A stretch of 8,486 nt of DNA, taken from positions 1 to 8,486 of the forward strand of contig JAJZDE010000055.1 of the NCBI GenBank assembly GCA_021828745.1, in the 5' to 3' direction. This DNA is from Pseudomonadota bacterium (GTDB taxonomy: Bacteria; Pseudomonadota; Gammaproteobacteria; Burkholderiales; Ferrovaceae). The notes beneath the pieces are model-generated. The model ran no database searches. It saw only the letters and a program-made list of their open reading frames with translations, and was not told the DNA's origin. The stretch's first letter is position 1. Each line of letters opens with the position of its first letter. Below are positions 1-7,060 of the stretch, one piece after another. Made by a program: the position numbers and the translations under genes.

Positions 1-43
1 ACGGATTGGGTGGAAGGGCGGAACTTGTCGCGTGCCGAATCAT
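1..43 (-). CDS. possible 5' end of a divergent gene, cut by the window edge
   Basis: An ATG on the minus strand (complement of 41-43) opens a frame that stays open for 14 codons to the window edge and begins MIRHATSSALPPNP. An AAAGG Shine-Dalgarno-like sequence lies five bases upstream (complement of 49-53), and a minus-strand TATAAT lies at 100-105. The peptide is too short to identify. A competing reading is that the left edge holds the tail of a rightward gene: plus frame 1 reads TDWVEGRNLSRAES and stops at 43-45, which also looks protein-like. The two readings are mutually exclusive in practice, and I cannot decide from this window. The start codon plus ribosome binding site slightly favours the divergent gene. 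Confidence 0.25.
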   Translation of the reverse strand, partial: MIRHATSSALPPNP

Positions 44-78
44 GAGAACCTTTGTGGAGGAAGGGCCAGGGGGCAGGT

Positions 79-107
79 TTGGACTTTCATGCTCAGGGCA
101 TTATACT
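79..107 (+). promoter_or_regulatory. candidate sigma70 promoter for the antiporter-ybdK block
   Basis: TTGGAC at 79-84 is followed, after a 17-base spacer, by TATACT at 102-107. The -10 matches the consensus at five of six bases and the -35 at three of six. Transcription would start near 114 and give a leader of about 150 bases before the ATG at 268, containing the stem-loop at 132-156. This is the only well-spaced promoter-like pair I see upstream of the antiporter gene. It is assigned by eye only. Confidence 0.4.
100..105 (-). promoter_or_regulatory. candidate minus-strand -10 box overlapping the plus-strand -10
   Basis: ATTATA on the plus strand reads TATAAT on the minus strand, a perfect -10 hexamer embedded in the same AT-rich core as the plus-strand TATACT. 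It would start transcription near 93 and could serve the possible divergent gene at the left edge. No good -35 is present: the hexamer 17 bases upstream reads GAAAAA. The call rests on the -10 alone. Confidence 0.2.
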
Positions 108-131
108 GTACGGCGGGATCAATTTTTCTTC

Positions 132-156
132 CCGGTTTTCAAACCAGGAAAACCGG
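132..156 (+). other. perfect stem-loop in the leader of the antiporter gene
   Basis: CCGGTTTTC at 132-140 pairs perfectly with GAAAACCGG at 148-156, a nine-base-pair stem closing a seven-base loop, AAACCAG. It sits about 20 bases after the predicted transcription start and 111 bases before the antiporter ATG. No T tract follows it on either strand, so it is not a standard intrinsic terminator. It could be a leader RNA structure, a protein-binding site or an RNA-stability element. I recognise no known riboswitch class in it. The rest of 1-267 shows no other clear element besides the AGGAG ribosome binding site at 254-258. Confidence 0.5.
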
Positions 157-267
157 CTGCCGCCTTATGTCATCAGTGCCGTTTGCGCTCATCGCTCACC
201 CTCTCCCGGAAATACAGATTGTTACGGATGGCCCTGTCCCCGGAGAGATCGTCAGGAGTCAATATCC

Positions 268-1455
268 ATGATGGGACACACCCAATGGCTGTTTTTTATG
301 CGTATCGCGCTTTCCTTCCTTCTGGCTTCCCTGGCTGGAGAGGGAATCTGTCGTCTGGTCAAAATGCCTCGAATCACGGGGTATGCGCTGGCAGGAATTC
401 TGCTGGGTCCCTTGGGGTTGGGCTGGGTGGATGGAGAGGATCTGCCCGATTTCAGATTTCTGGTGGAGTTGACCCTGACCCTGCTGCTTTTCGAGTTGGG
501 TGTTCGGGTGAGTTTGCGTTGGCTGAAATACAATCCCTGGGTCATTGCGTCCAGTCTCCTGGAGTCGGGGGCGACCTTCGTTGCGGTGTTCGGGGTCCTC
601 ATGGTGATGGGGTTCGAGGCGAAAAATGCTTTGTCCATCGCGGTCATTGCCATGGGAACTTCACCGGTCATCGTGCTGCGGATGGTGACCGAGATGCGCG
701 CTCAGGGGCAAGTCACCCAGCGATTGCTGGTGTTGTGCGGTCTGAATACGGTTTATTCGGTGGTGTGTTTTTACCTGATCATGGGTTGGTTCCAGGGCAC
801 ATTTCATGGGCAATGGTTCATGGCCCTCTTCCATTCGTTTTACCTTCTTGCGGGTTCCCTGGGGATGGGGCTGGTCCTGGCCTTGTCTTTCAAGTTGTTG
901 CGTCGGATGTTCGAACTATCGGACGAGCAGAGTGCGCCGGTGCTGTTCGGTCTTCTCCTCCTGTTGCAGGCTTTTCTCGTCGCGCTCGAGTTGCCCGTTT
1001 TTCTGGCTCCGTTACTGGGGGGGGTGCTGGCCAAGCACTTCGATCCACGGCCCCATCTCTGGCCACGCCACTTTGGAACGGCGGGGAGCATTTTGACGAT
1101 CATCCTGTTCATGATGACGGGATCCCTGCTGACCCGGAGTGAGTTTATGGTTGGCGCAGGAGCCGCCATGATCGTCGTGTTGGTCAGGTTCGCCGCAAAA
1201 GGGCTGGGGGTGTTGTTGCTGGGACCGATCAGCGGATTGAATTTGCGTCAATCGCTGGTGCTGGGTATCGTTCTCATTCCCATGGCTGAAATCCCGCTGG
1301 TGGAACTGATGGATATGCGGACCCTGTATCCTCAGGTGGGGGTCAGGATTCTTCCGATCGTTTTCAGCATGATGAACGTGCTTGAAGTCCTGGGTCCCAT
1401 GGCTGTTCAGTGGGGATTGATTCGCTCGCAGGAATTCCAGGAAAAATCGTCATGA
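268..1455 (+). CDS. CPA2-type cation:proton antiporter (KefB-like membrane domain)
   Basis: The product is a 395-residue, highly hydrophobic inner-membrane protein with about a dozen transmembrane segments. Residues 34-48 ([15 protein letters not shown]) match the family signature seen in KefB/KefC-type exchangers, LLLFELG follows the same family pattern, and TSPVIVLRM corresponds to the unwound-helix region. Such proteins exchange K+ or Na+ for H+. The protein ends right after the membrane domain, without the C-terminal NAD/glutathione-binding RCK (TrkA-N) domain of KefB and KefC. At the place where the family carries [N/D/Q]D in the fifth helix region it has Asn160-Thr161, so the ion-binding Asp appears absent; Arg307 and Lys311 supply basic residues in a later helix. 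The ATG at 268 is chosen because AGGAG at 254-258 is nine bases upstream and the mature-looking N terminus begins there; an in-frame extension to 52 lacks such support. The stop overlaps the ybdK start. Substrate ion is unknown. Confidence 0.85.
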   Translation: MMGHTQWLFFMRIALSFLLASLAGEGICRLVKMPRITGYALAGILLGPLGLGWVDGEDLPDFRFLVELTLTLLLFELGVRVSLRWLKYNPWVIASSLLESGATFVAVFGVLMVMGFEAKNALSIAVIAMGTSPVIVLRMVTEMRAQGQVTQRLLVLCGLNTVYSVVCFYLIMGWFQGTFHGQWFMALFHSFYLLAGSLGMGLVLALSFKLLRRMFELSDEQSAPVLFGLLLLLQAFLVALELPVFLAPLLGGVLAKHFDPRPHLWPRHFGTAGSILTIILFMMTGSLLTRSEFMVGAGAAMIVVLVRFAAKGLGVLLLGPISGLNLRQSLVLGIVLIPMAEIPLVELMDMRTLYPQVGVRILPIVFSMMNVLEVLGPMAVQWGLIRSQEFQEKSS

Positions 1456-2567
1456 CACTTCCTCCTTTTTCTTCTTCCCGTCCCCTGACATTGGGGGTGG
1501 AACTGGAATTGCAACTGGTCAATACTTACGATTATGACCTTGTGGATTCCACCACCGATCTGTTGCGTCTTCTGAAAAAAAAGGGCAAGGATTGGGACGT
1601 CAAGCCGGAAATCACCCAGGGGATGGTGGAAATGGCTACCGGGATCTGCACCTCCCATGCCGATGTCTTCGGGCAACTCGACGAGATTCGCCAGGGCATT
1701 GTAGAGTGTGCCGACCGTCTGGACATCGGGGTGTGCGGCGGGGGAACCCATGCGTTCCAGCACTGGAGCGAACGTCGTATTTATGACACGCCCCGCTTTG
1801 ACCAGTTATCCTCTCTCTACGGGTATCTGGCCAAGCAGTTCACGATTTTTGGACAGCATGTCCATGTGGGATGCGACAATGCGGATGAGGCATTGATCCT
1901 TCTTCATCTGCTTTCGGGGTTCATCCCGCATTTCATCGCCCTGAGCGCGTCCTCACCCTTCGTTCAGGGGAATGATACGGGGTTTCATTCGGCCCGCCTG
2001 AATTCCGTCTTTTCGTTTCCCCTGAGTGGACGTGCTCCCCTGGTTGAAACGTGGGATTCCTTTGGGGAATACTTTGATTCCATGATGGCGACCGGGATCG
2101 TCAAAAGTATGAAGGATTTTTACTGGGACATTCGACCCAAGCCCGAATATGGGACGATCGAGGTGCGGGTCATGGATACGCCCCTGACGGTAGGAAAAGC
2201 AGCCCAGATTGCGGCATTCATTCAGTCACTGGCCCGCTATCTGACCCTCGAGCGCCCTTATTCCCCGCAGGAAAAGGATTATCTGGTTTATACCTTCAAT
2301 CGTTTTCAGGCCTGCCGGTTTGGATATGAGGGGGTTTATGTCAGTCCCCGGAACCATGAACACCGTTCCTTGTCCGAAGAAATTCTGGATACCCTGGATA
2401 AAATTGAATCCCACGCCATCGCCCTCAAGGCGGATGAAGCCTGTGCCGCCCTGCGTCGTGAAGTGTTGACCGCCAGCAGTGATGTGGATTGGCTGCGTCG
2501 ACAGCATGCACAGACAAAGTCTCTGGCCGAAGTGGTGCAAAGGCAATGTGCGCGTTGGCGGGCCTGA
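1452..2567 (+). CDS. ybdK: YbdK-type carboxylate-amine ligase (glutamate-cysteine ligase 2 family)
   Basis: The 371-residue protein matches E. coli YbdK (372 residues) along its length. Visible motifs are GVELELQL with Glu17 and Glu19 in the ATP/metal site, CGGGTH at 95-100, FGQHVHVG at 133-140, and [17 protein letters not shown] at 226-242. The family is a cytosolic ATP-grasp-like relative of glutamate-cysteine ligase; E. coli YbdK has weak gamma-glutamylcysteine synthetase activity and its physiological substrate is not settled. The ATG at 1452 overlaps the antiporter stop as ATGA, with AGGAA at 1439-1443 as ribosome binding site, so translation is probably coupled to the antiporter. An in-frame start at 1410 would lie inside the antiporter gene and is unlikely. 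No missing key motif or frameshift is seen. The family call is firm; the reaction in this organism is inferred. Confidence 0.93.
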   Translation: MTLPPFSSSRPLTLGVELELQLVNTYDYDLVDSTTDLLRLLKKKGKDWDVKPEITQGMVEMATGICTSHADVFGQLDEIRQGIVECADRLDIGVCGGGTHAFQHWSERRIYDTPRFDQLSSLYGYLAKQFTIFGQHVHVGCDNADEALILLHLLSGFIPHFIALSASSPFVQGNDTGFHSARLNSVFSFPLSGRAPLVETWDSFGEYFDSMMATGIVKSMKDFYWDIRPKPEYGTIEVRVMDTPLTVGKAAQIAAFIQSLARYLTLERPYSPQEKDYLVYTFNRFQACRFGYEGVYVSPRNHEHRSLSEEILDTLDKIESHAIALKADEACAALRREVLTASSDVDWLRRQHAQTKSLAEVVQRQCARWRA

Positions 2568-2633
2568 GGGACAGATTCGCCAGCCGAGACCGGCAGGGGG
2601 GCTGCGTTTGACGCTTGACTGAGGGGTAGGGAA

Positions 2634-3482
2634 ATGCATTTTCTGAAGAGATTTGATGCCGAAGCGAGCAAGGTCTCTGCGCCGGTGGTTCCGAAAAAAC
2701 CCCGGATCGGACTGGTGCTGGGTGGGGGAGCTGCCCGGGGCTGGGCGCATGTGGGGGTGATCAAAGCCCTGGAAGATGCCGGCATTCATCCTGATCTGGT
2801 CTGTGGAACCTCCATCGGGGCCTTGGTCGGCGCGGTGTATGCGGCTGGCGAACTGGGTCGGTTTGAACAGTGGCTGATGGAGATGAATATGAGAAATATC
2901 TTTTCATTGCTGGACGTCAGTATGAAGGGAGGAATGCTCAAGGGAGAAAAGCTGATCGAGTACTTTCGGGTTCACTTCGTGGATCGTCCCATAGAACAAT
3001 TGGCTTTGCCTTATGGGGCGGTGGCAACGTGTCTGCATTCGGGAATGGAGGTCTGGCTGCGCGAAGGTTCGGCAATCGAAGCCATGAGGGCTTCCATTGC
3101 TTTTCCTGCGCTGTTTACGCCGGTACGGCGAGACGAGAGATTTCTGGTGGATGGGGGGTTGGTCAACCCCGTTCCCGTGTCCCTGGCAAGAGCGATGGGC
3201 GCCGAGTTCGTCATTGCCGTGGATTTGAACACGGACCTTCTTCAGCCCTGGATGCGTCCGGAAATGACCAAGCCCTCGTTACGGGAAATTTTGAGTAATA
3301 GTATCAATATCATGCAATTACGTATTGCGCGCGGGCGGTTGGCGGGAGACCCGGCGGACGTGCTCATTACCCCCAAGGTGGGCCATGTGGGCTTTTTCGA
3401 TTTTCATCGCGGGGTAGAGGCCATCGAGGTGGGGTACAAGAGCGTGGCCGGAGTTCTGCCTGCTTTGCAGGGACTTCGTTGA
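2634..3482 (+). CDS. rssA: patatin-like phospholipase, RssA/NTE family
   Basis: The 282-residue protein carries all parts of the patatin Ser-Asp dyad fold: the glycine-rich oxyanion loop GGGAARG at 30-36, the nucleophile elbow GTSIG at 58-62 with Ser60, and DGG at 173-175 with Asp173. GSAIEAMRASIAFPALFTPV at 145-164 is typical of the RssA branch. These enzymes hydrolyse acyl esters of phospholipids or lysophospholipids. The protein has about 23 extra N-terminal residues, basic and Lys-rich, before the patatin core compared with E. coli RssA, and no evident signal peptide or transmembrane helix, so it is probably cytosolic or peripheral at the membrane. The ATG at 2634 has GAGGGG at 2621-2626. 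It follows ybdK by 66 bases without a clear terminator, so it may share its transcript. E. coli RssA sits beside rssB; no rssB is seen here. The real substrate is unknown. Confidence 0.88.
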   Translation: MHFLKRFDAEASKVSAPVVPKKPRIGLVLGGGAARGWAHVGVIKALEDAGIHPDLVCGTSIGALVGAVYAAGELGRFEQWLMEMNMRNIFSLLDVSMKGGMLKGEKLIEYFRVHFVDRPIEQLALPYGAVATCLHSGMEVWLREGSAIEAMRASIAFPALFTPVRRDERFLVDGGLVNPVPVSLARAMGAEFVIAVDLNTDLLQPWMRPEMTKPSLREILSNSINIMQLRIARGRLAGDPADVLITPKVGHVGFFDFHRGVEAIEVGYKSVAGVLPALQGLR

Positions 3483-3527
3483 GCGCGTGAGTACTTCTGC
3501 CTGCTGTCTGAGTTTTCGCCAAATCGG

Positions 3528-4307
3528 TCATTTTGAAACCGGCAAGGGCTCATCCTTCAGGATTTCTTTCGTCAGATAAGCGTTGAGAGAGGTCCCCAGT
3601 TCCTCTTCGGCTTTATGCAGGCTGGCTTTCAATTGCACTTCCTTCTTCTTTTTTTCGTCCTTGCTCATCTTTTCCAGTTCGTCGCTGTTGTCCGTGATGA
3701 ACGAACTGTCCTTCCAGATCGTCTGCCGGTCCGTCGACGATACCAGGGCACCTTCCAAAGTTACCGGGGCATAAGTTTCCCCCATCAGCCAGTCAATGCC
3801 GTTCCAGGTCAAATATTCCTGTCCAAATTCTTCCGATGCCATCGCAAGGCCCAGCCACGGATTTTGAGTGGCCGTTCCGACAACGATGCCCTGAACAGTC
3901 CCTTCTATGATTCCGGAACCGATGAACAGTTTTTTCCACCTTTCATTCAGACTCCCGTAGCCACTCAGGGTAACGGTCAGGTATAACGCGGTCGGGTTGT
4001 GCGGTACTGCGGCCAACTCCTGGCAGGAGGGCAGTTTCGTGACGTTCAGGCGCGGCGATTTGATCATGTTCCTGTTCAGGTAATCGTTGACGGCTTCAAG
4101 AGCCGCCGCGTTTTCTTCGTCAAACCTGTTCTTGTTTTTTTCCTTGGTGAGCGCTTTATCCAGAATGTTCATCTGTGCCGTCGACTCGACACAATAATAG
4201 ATCGAAATGGAATCGCTCTGTTTCAGGGGCAGGGGGTCGTGTACAGAGACAGTCGAACATCCTGCAAATACGAGTGAAAAAACTGCCACGAATCTTGATT
4301 TGCGCAC
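3528..4307 (-). CDS. uncharacterised lipoprotein with Lys/Glu-rich C-terminal helix
   Basis: The frame encodes 259 residues. The N terminus (basic MRKSR, hydrophobic stretch, then FAGC with Cys17) is a lipoprotein signal peptide; Ser at the next position would direct the protein to the outer membrane by the Lol rule. The start is GTG (complement of 4305-4307), with AAGGAA (complement of 4312-4317) upstream. Mature residues 50-80 look helical; 129-160 form a Gly-rich, mildly hydrophobic stretch (GIIEGTVQGIVVG at 132-144); residues 180-200 resemble the strand and turn seen in many periplasmic lipoproteins (EGALVSSTDRQTIWKD); residues 208-235 are Lys/Glu-rich and probably helical or coiled coil. 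Two further cysteines, Cys39 and Cys95, could form a disulfide. I do not recognise the family. The gene is convergent with rssA and lies 107 bases downstream of tRNA-Leu on the same strand, with no good promoter of its own in the gap. Confidence 0.8.
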   Translation of the reverse strand: MRKSRFVAVFSLVFAGCSTVSVHDPLPLKQSDSISIYYCVESTAQMNILDKALTKEKNKNRFDEENAAALEAVNDYLNRNMIKSPRLNVTKLPSCQELAAVPHNPTALYLTVTLSGYGSLNERWKKLFIGSGIIEGTVQGIVVGTATQNPWLGLAMASEEFGQEYLTWNGIDWLMGETYAPVTLEGALVSSTDRQTIWKDSSFITDNSDELEKMSKDEKKKKEVQLKASLHKAEEELGTSLNAYLTKEILKDEPLPVSK

Positions 4308-4414
4308 CGGGTTCCTTCTGTCTTCCAGGAAAATCTCGCCCTATTGTCGCTTTCTTTCGGTTCTGGTGTTGTATCAAATCTGGATGTGAGCGCGGAGGTC
4401 TCTGGACTGTCTGA

Positions 4415-4501
4415 TGGTGCCCGGGGCCGGACTCGAACCGGCACACTGTCGCCAGCGTCAGATTTTGAGTCTGATGCGTCTACCAATTTCGCCACCCGGG
4501 C
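4415..4501 (-). tRNA. tRNA-Leu (anticodon CAA)
   Basis: The minus strand folds as a class II tRNA of 87 bases including an encoded CCA. Acceptor GCCCGGG (4501-4495) pairs with CCCGGGC (4425-4419), followed by discriminator A and CCA at 4417-4415. The anticodon stem TCAGA/TCTGA closes the loop CTCAAAA, giving anticodon CAA at 4467-4465, which reads TTG leucine codons. The T arm GCCGG-TTCGAGT-CCGGC is perfect, and the long variable arm at 4457-4443 is as expected for leucine. A D loop with GGTAGA is present. It is not a queuosine substrate, since QueA and Tgt act on GUN anticodons (Asp, Asn, His, Tyr), so its position next to queA is positional rather than functional. Confidence 0.97.
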
Positions 4502-4512
4502 AGCAGCCGTGC

Positions 4513-4518
4513 ATTATA
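4513..4518 (-). promoter_or_regulatory. -10 box of the tRNA-Leu promoter
   Basis: ATTATA on the plus strand is a perfect TATAAT on the minus strand. Transcription would start near 4506, five bases before the mature tRNA end at 4501. The bases after the hexamer (GCACGGC) form a GC-rich discriminator, as is usual for stable-RNA promoters under stringent control. The -35 is weak: TGCAGA at a 16-base spacer is the best match. Position relative to the tRNA is the strongest argument. Confidence 0.6.
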
Positions 4519-4520
4519 AT
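4515..4520 (+). promoter_or_regulatory. -10 box of the candidate queA operon promoter
   Basis: TATAAT on the plus strand shares the palindrome GCATTATAATGC (4511-4522) with the tRNA -10. A start seven to eight bases downstream falls at 4527-4528, on the A of the queA ATG. No recognisable -35 lies 16-18 bases upstream, where the DNA is the GC-rich tRNA acceptor sequence, so this promoter would depend on the -10 or on an activator. Confidence 0.4.
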
Positions 4521-4527
4521 GCGCTTC

Positions 4528-6670
<2,143 letters not shown>

Positions 6671-6678
6671 TCCTATCG

Positions 6679-6687
6679 TGTTAGAAT
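6679..6687 (+). promoter_or_regulatory. candidate extended -10 promoter for yajC-secD
   Basis: TGTTAGAAT has the TGn extension followed by TAGAAT, five of six matches to the -10 consensus. It lies in the 41-base gap between tgt and yajC and would start transcription near 6694, 18 bases before the yajC ATG. There is no useful -35 (GGAGTG at a 17-base spacer), as is common for extended -10 promoters. It would let the Sec genes be expressed apart from queA-tgt. ATCGTG occurs at 6675-6680 and again at 6686-6691, flanking and overlapping the box. Confidence 0.35.
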
Positions 6688-6711
6688 CGTGAAGTTTTTT
6701 TGGAGGGACTC

Positions 6712-7029
6712 ATGCTGATTGAAAATGCCTTTGCCGATCTGTCCGGTGGTGGATCCGCCCCTGACATGGGGATCAACCTGTTTTTCATCGCGTTCATGTT
6801 TCTGGCGCTTTATTTCATGATCATCCGCCCCCAGTTGAAGCGTCAGAAAGAGCAGAAAGCCTTGCTGGAGTCCCTGAGTAAGGGGGATGAGGTGGTGGTG
6901 GGCGGGATTGTCGGCAAGATTGTCGAAATCGATGCCAATTTTGTCCGACTCGAAGTGGCCAAGGGTACCGTGATACAGGTTCAGCGCTCTGCCGTAAGCA
7001 ATCTGCTGCCTAAGGGAAGTCTCAAATAA
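6712..7029 (+). CDS. yajC: Sec translocon accessory protein YajC
   Basis: The 105-residue protein has one transmembrane helix at about residues 21-38 (INLFFIAFMFLALYFMIIRP) followed by the family signature RPQLKRQKEQK and a small cytosolic domain with GDEVVVGGIVGKIVEI. YajC associates with SecD-SecF at the inner membrane; the complex helps SecYEG-driven protein export and is not essential in E. coli. Its length is normal for the family (E. coli 110). The ATG at 6712 has GGAGGG at 6702-6707; the upstream TTG at 6700 lies ahead of that site and is rejected. The gene sits in the conserved order tgt-yajC-secD, 41 bases after tgt and 31 bases before secD. Confidence 0.95.
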   Translation: MLIENAFADLSGGGSAPDMGINLFFIAFMFLALYFMIIRPQLKRQKEQKALLESLSKGDEVVVGGIVGKIVEIDANFVRLEVAKGTVIQVQRSAVSNLLPKGSLK

Positions 7030-7031
7030 AC

Positions 7032-7046
7032 CGGCCTCGGAGGCCG
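7032..7046 (+). other. short GC-rich hairpin between yajC and secD
   Basis: CGGCCT at 7032-7037 pairs with AGGCCG at 7041-7046 around a three-base loop, CGG. The hairpin fills most of the 31-base gap and ends four bases before the secD ribosome binding site (AGGAA, 7051-7055). No T tract follows, so it is not an intrinsic terminator. It could shield the mRNA 3' of yajC or affect secD initiation; both are inference. Confidence 0.45.
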
Positions 7047-7060
7047 CACCAGGAATATTG

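Noticed and set aside
52..267. N-terminal extension of the antiporter to 52
   Set aside because: The 72 extra residues show no membrane or domain character, and the ATG at 268 has a well-placed AGGAG. The region holds a promoter and a stem-loop instead.
6..1142. Long plus-strand frame of 378 codons overlapping the antiporter
   Set aside because: It is the alternative frame of the antiporter gene, rich in Gly, Arg and Ser without any domain, and the antiporter frame has clear family motifs and a ribosome binding site.
2581..2604. Hairpin between ybdK and rssA as a terminator
   Set aside because: CAGCC and GGCTG form only a five-base stem with a 14-base loop, and no T tract follows.
2226..2789. 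Minus-strand frames across the ybdK-rssA junction
   Set aside because: They overlap two well-supported genes and show no family motif.
3525..3541. Bidirectional terminator between rssA and the lipoprotein gene
   Set aside because: CGGT/ACCG is a four-base stem with a nine-base loop and no T run in either direction.
3528..4307. Horizontal transfer of the lipoprotein gene by base composition
   Set aside because: 60-base blocks counted by hand are low in GC here (27 of 60 at 3601-3660), but rssA has blocks as low (23 of 60 at 2881-2940), so composition gives no support.
4415..4432. Integration attachment site at the tRNA-Leu 3' end
   Set aside because: No second copy of the tRNA 3' end and no integrase gene are visible in the window.
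4223..4495. Minus-strand frame beginning MAKLVDASDSKSD
   Set aside because: It is a translation of the tRNA-Leu gene, a well-known false protein in annotations.
4414..4527. queA extended upstream to 4414
   Set aside because: The extra residues are translated tRNA-Leu sequence (GAGLEPAHCRQRQ); the real protein starts at 4528 or possibly 4519.
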